Shown: piece after piece, positions 46,260 through 56,689 of the stretch | Layout: every line of letters begins with the position of its first letter | How positions within the stretch are numbered: the first letter of the stretch is position 1 | Origin: an uncultured Pseudomonadales bacterium | GTDB lineage: Bacteria > Pseudomonadota > Gammaproteobacteria > Pseudomonadales > Porticoccaceae | DNA: 64,000 bases | Assembly: GCA_943788875.1 (NCBI GenBank) | Contig: CALSSA010000004.1 | Span: 1 to 64,000 of the forward strand | Direction: 5' to 3' | The notes under the pieces: model-generated | Seen by the model: the letters and a program-made list of their open reading frames with translations, nothing else | Database searches by the model: none | What the model was told of the DNA's origin: nothing | Position numbers and translations under genes: made by a program

Positions 46260-47222
46260 ATGCGAAAAGCATTTCCCTCCATCCGCCCCTATCAGAGTCA
46301 CAGCATTGCCGTAACCCCACCCCATAAATTGTATGTGGAGGAGTCAGGTAATCCAGACGGAATTCCCGTTCTGTTTGTACATGGCGGGCCAGGGGGTGGC
46401 ACCAGAACAGCAGACCGCTGTTTTTTTGATCCAGATAAATATCGCATTATTTTATTTGATCAGCGCGGTGCCGGGCAGTCCAAGCCCCATGCCGAACTTG
46501 AAGGTAATAATACCAGCGCGCTGGTCGACGATATTGAAACTATTCGCAAAACGCTTAAGGTTGAGCGCTGGGTGGTTTTTGGTGGCTCTTGGGGTTCAAC
46601 TCTGGGGCTGGTCTATGCACAAACCTATCCTGAGCTAGTCATGGGTTTGATTCTGCGCGGAATATTTTTGTGCCGCGATGAAGATATCCATTGGTTTTAT
46701 CAACAGGGCGCCAACCATGTGTTTCCCGAGTACTGGCAGCAGTACATCCACGTAATTCCGCCCGAAGAGCGCGACGATATGCTCGGTGCATTTTATCGAC
46801 GCCTCACCGGAGATAATGAGATTGAGCGCATGGCGGCAGCCAAAGCCTGGTCCATCTGGGAAGGCCGCTGTTCGACATTGCATGCCAATGAAAATCTAGT
46901 CGACCATTTTTCCAACCCCCACCTGGCCATGGCAATGGCGCGTATTGAGGCCCATTACTTTGTTCACCAAGCTTTTCTTGAGCCCAATCAGATCCTCAAC
47001 AATGCCGGGCGGCTAAAAGATATTCCTGGCACCATAGTGCACGGCCGCTATGACATGGTGTGCCCGGTTAATCAGGCGATAGCACTGAGTGACGCCTGGC
47101 CTGAGGCCGAACTAAAAATAATTGGCGATGCAGGCCATTCCTCTAGCGAACCGAGCACCACTGATGCTTTAATTGCAGCCACGGAAAAACTGGCATACCA
47201 GATTAATACACAGAGCGAGTAA
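46260..47222 (+). CDS. pip: Proline iminopeptidase
   Basis: VLFVHGGPGGGT, FDQRGAGQSKPH, FGGSWGSTLGLVYAQTYP. Confidence 0.94.
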   Translation: MRKAFPSIRPYQSHSIAVTPPHKLYVEESGNPDGIPVLFVHGGPGGGTRTADRCFFDPDKYRIILFDQRGAGQSKPHAELEGNNTSALVDDIETIRKTLKVERWVVFGGSWGSTLGLVYAQTYPELVMGLILRGIFLCRDEDIHWFYQQGANHVFPEYWQQYIHVIPPEERDDMLGAFYRRLTGDNEIERMAAAKAWSIWEGRCSTLHANENLVDHFSNPHLAMAMARIEAHYFVHQAFLEPNQILNNAGRLKDIPGTIVHGRYDMVCPVNQAIALSDAWPEAELKIIGDAGHSSSEPSTTDALIAATEKLAYQINTQSE

Positions 47223-47225
47223 CAT

Positions 47226-47663
47226 TTGTACGGACTTATTCAGCGCGTATCCTCAGCGTCAGTAGCCATAGAGCAGCAAATTAATGGTCAGATTGATCAG
47301 GGCATATTGCTGCTTCTGGGCATTGAAAAAACCGACTCCCAGAGTACAGCCGACAAGCTGCTGCAACGGGTGCTGAACTACAGGGTATTTTCAGATGCAG
47401 AGGATAAGATGAATCTCTCGCTGCTCGATATTAACGGCGGTCTGCTGGTTATTTCCCAGTTCACCCTGGCTGCAGATACCAACAAAGGGTTGCGCCCCAG
47501 CTTCTCTTCAGCGGCACCCCCAGAGCAGGCAGAGAGCCTGTACCATTACTTTTTGGCCCAGGCCCGGGCACAGCACAGTAAGATTGAAAGCGGTATTTTT
47601 GCTGCTGATATGCAGGTATCGCTGTGCAACGACGGGCCAGTGACCTTTAATTTAAGAGTCTAG
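47226..47663 (+). CDS. dtd: D-aminoacyl-tRNA deacylase
   Basis: MYGLIQRVSSASVAIEQQINGQIDQGILLLLGIEKTDS...ISQFTLAADTNKGLRPSF; TTG start. Confidence 0.94.
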   Translation: MYGLIQRVSSASVAIEQQINGQIDQGILLLLGIEKTDSQSTADKLLQRVLNYRVFSDAEDKMNLSLLDINGGLLVISQFTLAADTNKGLRPSFSSAAPPEQAESLYHYFLAQARAQHSKIESGIFAADMQVSLCNDGPVTFNLRV

Positions 47664-49015
47664 GAACCTGCCTCAAGGCATTCAGTCAGACGACGGTGAA
47701 AACCCTCAAAGCCACCATTGCTCATAATCACAATATGAGTATCTGCAGATACAGCAGCAGTAGTAAGCGCTAACAAATTATCAATGCTTTCAGTAGCCTG
47801 TGCAGGCACAGGACAGGCCTCGGCAACAGCATTAATATCCCAGTTAATGCGCGGATTCTGATACCACAGCACCTGATTGGCCTCAGCCACAGAAGCACTT
47901 AAATTGTCCTTGTGAATCCCCAGTCTCATGGTTGCTGAACGGGGCTCAATCACAGCAATAATTCTGTCTGCCCCGACCTTGGCACGCAACCCTGCAATAG
48001 TGGTTTTGATCGCCGTGGGATGATGGGCAAAGTCGTCGTAAACACTGACCCGAGAATCCTGATAGATCAGTTCCATGCGCCGCTTAACACCGACAAAATT
48101 GCTAAGCCCGGCACAGGCCTGCTCGAGACTGACACCCACCTGATAGGCCGCAATCACAGCAGCAAGACCATTTGAGACATTGTGCAGGCCCGTTTGCTGC
48201 CAATTCACCAGGGCTCTTTCAGCACCCTGGACAATTTCAAACTGCGAACCATCGGCCGCTAACAGCTTATAATGCCAGTCCCTGTGCTCGCCAAATGGCT
48301 GTTGTTGGCTCCAGCAACCCTGATCAATCACTGCACTAATATTCTTATTCCCACCAGGGTATATAACAGTGCCAGTACTGGGCACTGTGCGCACACAGTG
48401 GTGGAACTGCTTCTGTATCGCCGCCAGATCATCAAAAATATCTGCATGATCAAATTCAAGATTATTAATCACCAGAGTATCGCTGTGGTAATGGACAAAT
48501 TTAGAGCGCTTGTCGAAGAAGGCGCTATCGTATTCATCAGCCTCCACAACAAAGTAATCACTGTTACTCAGGCGCGCCGACTGCCCCGTATCCTGAGGCA
48601 CACCACCGATCAAAAATCCAGGCTCCAGCCCGGCACTATCGAGAATTTTGACCAGCATGCTGCTGGTGCTTGTTTTGCCGTGAGTACCGGCAACGGAGAG
48701 CACGTGCTTATGCTGTAAGATAGTTTCTCCCAACCACTGAGGACCAGAGATATAGGGCAGCCGCTGGTCGAGCATGGCTTCAACACAGGGATTTCCTCGA
48801 GACAATGCATTACCGACTACAATTAGGTCTGGAGCTGGCTGCAATTGCTCGGGGTCAAAGCCCTCAACAAGAACAATACCTGCCTTCTCCAACTGTGTAC
48901 TCATGGGCGGATAGACATTGGCATCACAGCCAGAAACCGAATGTCCGGCAGCCTTGGCTAACTGTGCCAGACTACCCATAAAAGTACCGCAGATACCAAG
49001 GATATGAATATGCAT
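47660..49015 (-). CDS. mpl: UDP-N-acetylmuramate:L-alanyl-gamma-D-glutamyl-meso-diaminopimelate ligase
   Basis: MHIHILGICGTFMGSLAQLAKAAGHSVSGCD...SVAGTHGKTSTSSMLVKIL. Confidence 0.95.
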   Translation of the reverse strand: MHIHILGICGTFMGSLAQLAKAAGHSVSGCDANVYPPMSTQLEKAGIVLVEGFDPEQLQPAPDLIVVGNALSRGNPCVEAMLDQRLPYISGPQWLGETILQHKHVLSVAGTHGKTSTSSMLVKILDSAGLEPGFLIGGVPQDTGQSARLSNSDYFVVEADEYDSAFFDKRSKFVHYHSDTLVINNLEFDHADIFDDLAAIQKQFHHCVRTVPSTGTVIYPGGNKNISAVIDQGCWSQQQPFGEHRDWHYKLLAADGSQFEIVQGAERALVNWQQTGLHNVSNGLAAVIAAYQVGVSLEQACAGLSNFVGVKRRMELIYQDSRVSVYDDFAHHPTAIKTTIAGLRAKVGADRIIAVIEPRSATMRLGIHKDNLSASVAEANQVLWYQNPRINWDINAVAEACPVPAQATESIDNLLALTTAAVSADTHIVIMSNGGFEGFHRRLTECLEAGS

Positions 49016-49111
49016 ACCTGTGTTTTTCCTGTCTGTTCTTATCCAGCTGATAATGCTGCTAATATAGCCTAAATAGGGATTGATTAGTCATTAAAACTGA
49101 GGCCCAAAAAA

Positions 49112-51652
49112 ATGGATGCTGTAGATTTTCCTCGCCGTTCAATCAGCATAGCCATGCTGACCGTCCTCGCATTAAGCGCATCAGCCTGTGGCGGTGGTGG
49201 TGGCGGCACAGTGCAGTCGACCGGTACAGCCACAGTGCCAGCTCCAGCGGCCAACAATGCGTCCCTTAGTGGCCCTCCCTACAGCAGCTTTAGCGCCCAG
49301 GATGAAGATGCAGATAACTTTGCTGCCACCGCAGCTGGCTTTGAAACCGCCGAGTACGAAGGCATGGGTGGACTGGCAGCAATCAATGCCTCTAGTGCCT
49401 ACGCGCGAGGAGCCACCGGAGCTGGAGTTACGGTCGGGGTTATAGACTCGGGCGTCTACGAACAGCACATTGAATTCAGCACTGCCAGCGGCGATAAAGT
49501 CAGCTACGCAGGCTCTGATTATGGCGGCTCCAACCCCAGAACCGATGAAGCAATTAACCATGGCACTCTGGTTGCCGGCGTGATCGCTGCCAGCAGAGAC
49601 AATAATATTAACACCAGCCTCAATATGCACGGCGTGGCCTACAAGGCTAATATCCGTGCCTATGAAATCCCCCTCGGCTCTGGGGGTGGCCCCTACGAGC
49701 CTCTCGATGAAACCAGCCTCACGTTTGGCGATGACAACTACTTTGCCGAGCGCTTTACCACCATGGCTAATCAGGTGGATATTGTGAATATGAGTTTTGG
49801 CTTCTCCGGCGTGGTGACTTCCTACAGCGCCGACTCCATAGCAAACTCTCTGGGCAACACTGTAAATGCTCTCAGGCAGCAGAATAAGGCACAGGGCGAT
49901 CGCGCTATATTTGTGATTTCCGCGGGCAATGCATTTGGCGATCTGGACGAGTTTAATAATGTAGTCGACGCCAGCTCACCTGAACTGCTGCCGGGACTGC
50001 CTTATTTATTTCCCGAACTGCAGAACCATATGCTCGCCGTTGCAGCAGTGGATAGATCCGGCGTTATTTCTTCCTATTCCAATCACTGCGGTGTGGCTGC
50101 CAGCTTCTGTCTCGCGGCACCTGGTGGTGGCGATGCCAATGGCGATGGAGACTTTGCCGACAATGAGTTAATTCTATCTGCGGCCTCACCTCCAGAAGAT
50201 GGTGAGGCTGGAGAGAATTATTATGGCCGCACCATAGGCACCTCCTTTGCAGCACCATTGGTGAGCGGCTCTCTGGCGCTGTTAAAGCAGCTTTTCCCTA
50301 CGGTGGGAAATAATGAATTGGTCAACCGCCTTCTGGAAACCGCCAATAAAAATGGCATCTATGCCGACAGTAGCATCTATGGTCAGGGGCTGCTGGATCT
50401 GGATGCAGCCACCAGACCCGTCGGGGCAATGGCCAGCGCAACTGGTGCCAATCTGGATAGTGGCATGGTCAACCCAGCTCAAACCGGCATCGCTGTGTTC
50501 GGCGGCGCAATGGGGCAAGGGCTATCTCACAACCTCAGTCAGTTTTCGGTGACAATGTTCGACCAGCTCGGCTTTCCCTTTCAACACAGTGCTAGCTCGA
50601 TGGTTCAGTCCGTCTCCACTGCAGTTATCCCAGCGCCACTCAGCCATAGCAGTCAGAATATTGCCGGCAGCGGCAGGCTCCAGCTTGGAGTAGCCTCCGA
50701 CCCATGGCAACGGAGCTTCCGCACAACCGGCAACCCCAATGATCAGGTACAGGCGGATTACTTCGCCCTACACTTTCAAGACCAGCAGGGGGGCGAACAA
50801 TTTGCCGGGCTAAATGCCAATCCGGGTTGGTTTTTTGGGGTTTACGCTGACGGCGTAATGGCCCCGAGTTCCACCGAAGATGACAGTAGCTTTGCCGCAC
50901 CCTGGCTGCGCTATGCACGACAGGGCTGGAGCAGTGGTGGTGCCATGGCATTGGGTTCAGGCAACAGCAAGCTGAGAATTGGGTTATTTAATGGCACCGC
51001 AAGCTGGAATCAGTGGCAACCCAGTAGCAACCAGCAGAGCAGCGGTGCACTGTTGGAATATGCATTGCTGTCAGGGGCTAACGGCCTAAGCATTCAGGCC
51101 GGATTTGTTCAGGAGCAAGATAGTTTTCTCGGTACTAGCATAGGATCGGCGCTAGGCTCAGTGGACAGCGGCGATACCTTTTTTACTGGCATTAACGGCT
51201 ATATTCAGCTCGGCAGTCAGTGGCAGGCGATTGTTGCCCTTTATTCTGGCACCACAGATACTGAGCTCAATAGTCAATTCCTCCGCATCGACGAGCAAAT
51301 CAGCAGTAACTCCTGGGCTCTTGGCCTCAAGGGTAATTCATTGCTGCACAGCAATGACCAGCTAAGCCTTTACCTGAGTCAGCCAATGCGCATTGAAGAT
51401 GGCGCGGGCCAACTTCGTGTCGCCAGCGGTCGCACCATTGATCGACAGGTTATCTATCAGGATCTGCACTTCGACCTCCAGCCTCAGGGCCGTGAGCAAC
51501 AGCTGGAACTGAACTATCAGAGGCCTTGGCAGGTAGCAAAAAAAGCGGCTTGGTTATCAGCCAGTGCTGGCTATATTTACCAGCCTGAGCACAGTGACCT
51601 GCGGCCCAGTCAATTCGAAATGAGGTTGGCCCTGAGCATAGCCATCGATTAA
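49112..51652 (+). CDS. S8 (subtilisin-like) serine protease autotransporter, possible lipoprotein
   Basis: VGVIDSGVYEQH (Asp), NHGTLVAGVIA (His), GTSFAAPLVSG (Ser); C-terminal autotransporter-like barrel; SASACGGGGGG N-terminus. Confidence 0.88.
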   Translation: MDAVDFPRRSISIAMLTVLALSASACGGGGGGTVQSTGTATVPAPAANNASLSGPPYSSFSAQDEDADNFAATAAGFETAEYEGMGGLAAINASSAYARGATGAGVTVGVIDSGVYEQHIEFSTASGDKVSYAGSDYGGSNPRTDEAINHGTLVAGVIAASRDNNINTSLNMHGVAYKANIRAYEIPLGSGGGPYEPLDETSLTFGDDNYFAERFTTMANQVDIVNMSFGFSGVVTSYSADSIANSLGNTVNALRQQNKAQGDRAIFVISAGNAFGDLDEFNNVVDASSPELLPGLPYLFPELQNHMLAVAAVDRSGVISSYSNHCGVAASFCLAAPGGGDANGDGDFADNELILSAASPPEDGEAGENYYGRTIGTSFAAPLVSGSLALLKQLFPTVGNNELVNRLLETANKNGIYADSSIYGQGLLDLDAATRPVGAMASATGANLDSGMVNPAQTGIAVFGGAMGQGLSHNLSQFSVTMFDQLGFPFQHSASSMVQSVSTAVIPAPLSHSSQNIAGSGRLQLGVASDPWQRSFRTTGNPNDQVQADYFALHFQDQQGGEQFAGLNANPGWFFGVYADGVMAPSSTEDDSSFAAPWLRYARQGWSSGGAMALGSGNSKLRIGLFNGTASWNQWQPSSNQQSSGALLEYALLSGANGLSIQAGFVQEQDSFLGTSIGSALGSVDSGDTFFTGINGYIQLGSQWQAIVALYSGTTDTELNSQFLRIDEQISSNSWALGLKGNSLLHSNDQLSLYLSQPMRIEDGAGQLRVASGRTIDRQVIYQDLHFDLQPQGREQQLELNYQRPWQVAKKAAWLSASAGYIYQPEHSDLRPSQFEMRLALSIAID

Positions 51653-51731
51653 TCGATTGCACTGTTACCCGGGTCGCCAGTGCAGTAAGATGGCGTCCAC
51701 TCTAAATGGACTACTGGGAAAACTGGATTTT

Positions 51732-52994
51732 ATGACCAAAAAAAATGCGTTTTATGCTCAATCAGGAGGAGTGACCGCCGTCATCAATGCCTCAGCATCC
51801 GGTGTTATTGAAGCCTGCAGGGAACACAGGGACAAGATTGGCACAGTCTATGCTGGCCAAAATGGCATCTTGGGCGCGCTCCACGAAAATCTGATCGATA
51901 CCAGCAAAGAAACCCCCAGTGCCATTGCTGCACTCAAACATACACCGGGAGGTGCCTTTGGTTCCTGCCGCTATAAAATGAAAGACCTAAAGGACAGCAG
52001 CGCCGAATATGAGCGTCTGGTCGAGGTGTTTAAAGCTCATAATATTGGCTACTTCTTTTACAATGGTGGTGGCGACTCTGCAGATACCTGCCTCAAGGTG
52101 TCACAGATTTCAGCCAAGATGGGATACCCTATTCAGGCTATCCATATTCCCAAAACCATCGACAATGATCTGCCCTTTACTGACTGCTCTCCTGGCTTTG
52201 GTTCAGTGGCTAAATATGTCGCTGTATCCACCAAAGAAGCGAGTCTAGATATTGCCTCTATGGCCGCGTCTTCTACCAAAATTTTTATTCTTGAGGTTAT
52301 GGGTCGTCACGCGGGCTGGATTGCCGCCGCTGGCGGTTTGGCCGCTGAAGAAGCTGGTGATCCGCCACATATTATTGTGTTCCCTGAAATTCCGTTTGTG
52401 CGTGAGGAATTTATCGCCCGTGTCGAAAAGACCGTCAACGAAAAAGGCTACTGTGTTGTTGTCGCCTCTGAAGGAGCCAGCTATGCCGACGGTGCGCTGA
52501 TCTCTGGTTCATTGAACAAAGACGCCTTTGGGCACCAACAGCTCGGTGGCGTGGCCCCGACATTAGCCAGCATGGTCAAACATTCTCTGGGCTATAAATA
52601 CCATTATGCCCTTGCCGACTATCTTCAGCGCTCTGCTCGCCATGTGGCCTCTAAAACTGATGTTGAGCAAGCCTATGCTGTGGGCCGCGCCGCAGTAGAA
52701 AAAGCCCTGGAAGGGAGAAATGCGATTATGGTAACCATAGAGCGTAAAGACAGTAAAAAGTATTCCTGGGGCTTGGGTGAATCCTCATTGCTCAAAGTGG
52801 CCAATGTAGAAAAGAAAATGCCCAGATCATTTATCAGTAAAGATGGCTTTGGTATTACCCAAAAAGCACGCGACTATCTGCAGCCATTAATTGTCGGCGA
52901 AGATTATCCGCCCTATAAAAATGGGGTACCCCATTATCCGAAACTAAAGAAAGTGCTGGCCCCCAAAAAACTGGCAACTGAATTTGGCGGCTAA
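51732..52994 (+). CDS. 6-phosphofructokinase, probably pyrophosphate-dependent
   Basis: NAFYAQSGGVTAVINASASGVIEAC...YNGGGDSADTCLKVS...IPKTIDNDLPFTDCSPGFGS. Start trimmed to 51732. Confidence 0.9.
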   Translation: MTKKNAFYAQSGGVTAVINASASGVIEACREHRDKIGTVYAGQNGILGALHENLIDTSKETPSAIAALKHTPGGAFGSCRYKMKDLKDSSAEYERLVEVFKAHNIGYFFYNGGGDSADTCLKVSQISAKMGYPIQAIHIPKTIDNDLPFTDCSPGFGSVAKYVAVSTKEASLDIASMAASSTKIFILEVMGRHAGWIAAAGGLAAEEAGDPPHIIVFPEIPFVREEFIARVEKTVNEKGYCVVVASEGASYADGALISGSLNKDAFGHQQLGGVAPTLASMVKHSLGYKYHYALADYLQRSARHVASKTDVEQAYAVGRAAVEKALEGRNAIMVTIERKDSKKYSWGLGESSLLKVANVEKKMPRSFISKDGFGITQKARDYLQPLIVGEDYPPYKNGVPHYPKLKKVLAPKKLATEFGG

Positions 52995-53950
52995 TTGACC
53001 TGACGCAGCGTCTCGCCATCGAGGAAGGCGCTGATATTGTCGACCATCTGCCCCACCAGTCTCTGTCTGGCCTCCGCAGCAGCCCAGGCGGTATGGGGAG
53101 TAATAATAAGATTTGGCACAGCTGGATCAATCAGCACATTGCCATTCACCGGCGGTTCCGCCGACAGCACATCTAGTCCAGCCCCTGCTATTTGGCCCTC
53201 AATTAAAGCCTGTCTAACCGCAGGCTCATCAATAATTCCGCCCCGCGCAGTATTAATCAATACGGCAGTATTTTTCATCCGCGAAAGCTCTGGGCCAGCA
53301 ATAAGACCCTGTGTTTGCTCGGTCAATGGACAGTGCAGACTGAGAACATCCGCCATGGGCAGCAGTTCCTGCAGCGGTAATCGAGGCAAGTCATCGTTGT
53401 AATGTCGATTTGGCAGAGCGGCAAAAATAACCTTCATGCCAAAGGCCTGAGCAATTTTAGTTACCCCCTTACCCAGGTCGCCGACACCGACAATACCCAG
53501 GGTTTTACCCTCCAGTTCGCGCACTGGGTGATCCAGCAAGCAGAACAGTTTACTCTCAGCCCAGGTGCCATCCACAGCAGTGCGGCTGTAGGGCAGCAGC
53601 TGAGTGGTCAGGGCCAGAATTAAGCTCCAAACATGCTGCACCACAGAGGCGGTGCCATAGTTAACTGCATTGCACACAGCGACTGAATGAGCCGTTGCCG
53701 CCGGCAGATCCACCATATTGGTTCCCGTAGCACAGAGGCTGATCAGTTTTAACTGGGGCGCCTGAGCCAGGATCGAGGCATCAATTGGAGTCTTGTTGGT
53801 CAGCACAATATCGGCATCGGCTATACGCTCTGCCACTAGATGGGGCTCAGAGTCCCCGTAAATCGTCCATTCCACCGGCAAATCATAGAGGGTACTGAGG
53901 TCGAGGTCATCTGGACCCAGACTGTCGCAATCGAGAATAATACCGCGCAT
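52991..53950 (-). CDS. D-2-hydroxyacid dehydrogenase
   Basis: GKTLGIVGVGDLGKGVTKIAQAFGMKVIFA...VLINTARGGIIDEPAV...NLIITPHTAWAA. Confidence 0.93.
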   Translation of the reverse strand: MRGIILDCDSLGPDDLDLSTLYDLPVEWTIYGDSEPHLVAERIADADIVLTNKTPIDASILAQAPQLKLISLCATGTNMVDLPAATAHSVAVCNAVNYGTASVVQHVWSLILALTTQLLPYSRTAVDGTWAESKLFCLLDHPVRELEGKTLGIVGVGDLGKGVTKIAQAFGMKVIFAALPNRHYNDDLPRLPLQELLPMADVLSLHCPLTEQTQGLIAGPELSRMKNTAVLINTARGGIIDEPAVRQALIEGQIAGAGLDVLSAEPPVNGNVLIDPAVPNLIITPHTAWAAAEARQRLVGQMVDNISAFLDGETLRQVN

Positions 53951-54102
53951 AAGTAGCTACTGATTAATGAATTAGAGCCGGGAAGTGTAATTGAAACCAG
54001 CCTTTGAGCAAACTACAGATGCTGATCGCAGGTCTATGATATTGGCCCGTAAAACCCCATAATGGCGAATTGTTTAAATTCGCCTGAAGGAAGCTCATTT
54101 TA

Positions 54103-56685
54103 ATGTCATCGCCATTCAATCTTTATCAAAAAGCCATCCTCGACAATCCGGTCAAAGCGCTACTCGTTATGCTTGCATTGACCTTTGCTATGGCTATGGG
54201 CCTGCCCAACTTTAAACTCGATGCTTCCGCCGACTCCCTGACATTGGAGCATGATGAAGACCTTAATTTTTTCCGTGAGGTGATACAGCGCTACGGCAGT
54301 GATAACTTTCTGATTGTGACATTCTCGCCACTAGAAGGAGACCTGTTTGAGCAGAAAAATCTCGACACTTTGGCCTCGCTGCGCACCGACCTAAGTAAAA
54401 TTGACGGGGTTGAAAGCATGCTCTCTATGCTCGATGTTCCACTGCTGTACAGCCCCAAAATTGGTATCGCCGATTTAAAAGAGGAGCTCAATACATTGCT
54501 CTCGGATGGTGTCGACAAACAGGCGGCAAAGCAGGAGTTTCTGAACAGCCCAATTTACAAAGATGTTTTACTCAGCGCCGATGGCGAAACCACAGGTATT
54601 CTGGCAACCATGGCACTGGATACAACCTATCTGCGGCTGGTCACCGAGCGCGATGAACTGCGCCTGATTAGAAGCACCGAGGGCCTGAGTCCAGAGCAAG
54701 AAGCAGAGCTGGCCAATGTCAGCCAAGAGTTTCTCGATTACCGCACCGCAAAAGCCGTGATAGATCACCGGCGGGTTGCCGAGGTGCGGGCGCTGATGGA
54801 TGGCTACCGCGATCGCGCCAGAATTTTCCTTGGTGGTGCCGATATGATCACTGCCGACATGGTGGACTTTATCAAGAGTGACTTGCTGATCTTCGGCACT
54901 GGCATATTACTATTTATCATCGCTACTCTGGCGCTGATATTCCGTCAGCTGCGCTGGGTGGTGATACCTCTAGCAACCTGCACAGTCTGCCTGATAATGA
55001 TTCTTGGATTTTTAAGCTGGATCGACTGGCGACTGACCGTTATTTCATCAAACTTTGTTTCATTGCTGCTGATTATTACATTGGCACTCTGCATTCATCT
55101 GATCGTGCGCTATCGGGAACTGCAAGCCTTGCAGCCAGATGCAGATCAGCGTCAGCTGGTCAGTGATACGGTTAGCTCAATGGCAAAACCCTGCCTCTAT
55201 ACAGTGCTGACCACCATTGTTGCCTTTACCTCTTTGGTGGTCAGCAATATTCGTCCAGTAATTGATTTTGGCTGGATGATGACCATGGGTATCAGTCTGG
55301 CACTGGTTGTCGCCTTTGTGGTTATTCCCGCAGGCATGATGCTGTTTGGCAAAGGCCCCAATGCTGCCGACAAAGATAATAGTGCTGCCATCACCAGTAA
55401 ATTCTCTTGGTTTACTGAACATTACGGCTCTGTAGTTCTAATTGTCGCTCTGTTGCTGGGCGTGCTATCAGCCTATGGCATCTCTAGACTTGAAGTGGAA
55501 AACCGCTTTATTGATTACTTCCGCGCCGATACCGAGATATATCAGGGCATGGAGGTCATTGACACCTCATTGGGTGGCACCACGCCACTGGATATCATTC
55601 TTCAGGCACCCACCTATGCCGCCCCAGTCAGCGAGGAGAACTGGGTGGAAGATGACGAGTATGGCTATGAAGAGGACGAGTATGCGGACGATGAATATGC
55701 TGAAGACGAGTACGGCGATGAAGAGTACGGCGATGAATATGCCGAGCAAGATGACGCCAGCAGCCTAAAAGACAGCTATTGGTTCTCCTCTGCCGGTCTG
55801 GCCGATCTGGCCCGATTACAGGAATTCCTCGAAGCCCAGCCAGAGATTGGCAAAGTCAGTAGTCTGGTACAGATCTATCAGGTAGCCACTGATCTTAGTG
55901 GCCACAAACTCAATGATTTTGAACTCGCCTTTATGCGCCGGAGTCTGGGGCCAGAAATATATCAGCAAATGGTAGCACCCTATCTGATCGAAGATATTGA
56001 TGAGGCTCGCATACAGCTGCGCGCGATGGAAACCGCCGGTTTGCGCCGCGCCGACCTGCTTGAAAAAATCAATAATTTCGCTGTCAATGAAGTGGGCATT
56101 GCCCAGGCGGATATTCGCTACACAGGCCTACTGGTGCTGTACAACAACATGCTGCAGAGTCTCTACAAGTCCCAGATAGTCACATTGGGTGCTGTGTTTG
56201 TCGGCATTATGCTAATGTTTTTGGTGCTGTTTCGCTCAGTCAAAATCTCAATTATCGCGATACTGCCTAACTTCCTGGCAGCTGGAGTGGTACTTGGGGG
56301 CATGGGCCTTGCCGGTATTCCACTGGACATGATGACTATCACCATTGCCGCAATTACCGTTGGCATAGGCGTGGACCATGCGATTCATTACATCAGCAGG
56401 TTTAAGCGGGAATTTGCTCTCGACGGCAATTACCTGGCCTCTATGCACCGCGCCCATGCCAGCATTGGCAAGGCACTGTTTTACACCGCCATGACCATTA
56501 TTGTGGGCTTCTCCATTTTGGCGCTATCCAATTTTATCCCCTCAATCTATTTTGGCTTGCTGACTGGCCTTGCGATGATCGCGGCGCTACTGGGCTCCAT
56601 GACATTGCTGCCTAAATTAATTTTGATGACGCAGCCCTTGGGGAAAGAAACTATTCCTGAGCAAACCTCAAACTCAGGAAACTAG
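54103..56685 (+). CDS. MMPL/RND family transporter with acidic Tyr-rich insertion
   Basis: 860 aa, two TM repeats with large periplasmic loops (TIAAITVGIGVDHAIHYISRFKRE); insertion DDEYGYEEDEYADDEYAEDEYGDEEYGDEYAEQDD. Confidence 0.9.
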   Translation: MSSPFNLYQKAILDNPVKALLVMLALTFAMAMGLPNFKLDASADSLTLEHDEDLNFFREVIQRYGSDNFLIVTFSPLEGDLFEQKNLDTLASLRTDLSKIDGVESMLSMLDVPLLYSPKIGIADLKEELNTLLSDGVDKQAAKQEFLNSPIYKDVLLSADGETTGILATMALDTTYLRLVTERDELRLIRSTEGLSPEQEAELANVSQEFLDYRTAKAVIDHRRVAEVRALMDGYRDRARIFLGGADMITADMVDFIKSDLLIFGTGILLFIIATLALIFRQLRWVVIPLATCTVCLIMILGFLSWIDWRLTVISSNFVSLLLIITLALCIHLIVRYRELQALQPDADQRQLVSDTVSSMAKPCLYTVLTTIVAFTSLVVSNIRPVIDFGWMMTMGISLALVVAFVVIPAGMMLFGKGPNAADKDNSAAITSKFSWFTEHYGSVVLIVALLLGVLSAYGISRLEVENRFIDYFRADTEIYQGMEVIDTSLGGTTPLDIILQAPTYAAPVSEENWVEDDEYGYEEDEYADDEYAEDEYGDEEYGDEYAEQDDASSLKDSYWFSSAGLADLARLQEFLEAQPEIGKVSSLVQIYQVATDLSGHKLNDFELAFMRRSLGPEIYQQMVAPYLIEDIDEARIQLRAMETAGLRRADLLEKINNFAVNEVGIAQADIRYTGLLVLYNNMLQSLYKSQIVTLGAVFVGIMLMFLVLFRSVKISIIAILPNFLAAGVVLGGMGLAGIPLDMMTITIAAITVGIGVDHAIHYISRFKREFALDGNYLASMHRAHASIGKALFYTAMTIIVGFSILALSNFIPSIYFGLLTGLAMIAALLGSMTLLPKLILMTQPLGKETIPEQTSNSGN

Positions 56686-56689
56686 TTTT

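Noticed and set aside
46134-46325. N-terminal extension of the tag ORF
   Set aside because: Overlaps pip start; canonical Tag begins at MNEINRCRRCTWCG (46133).
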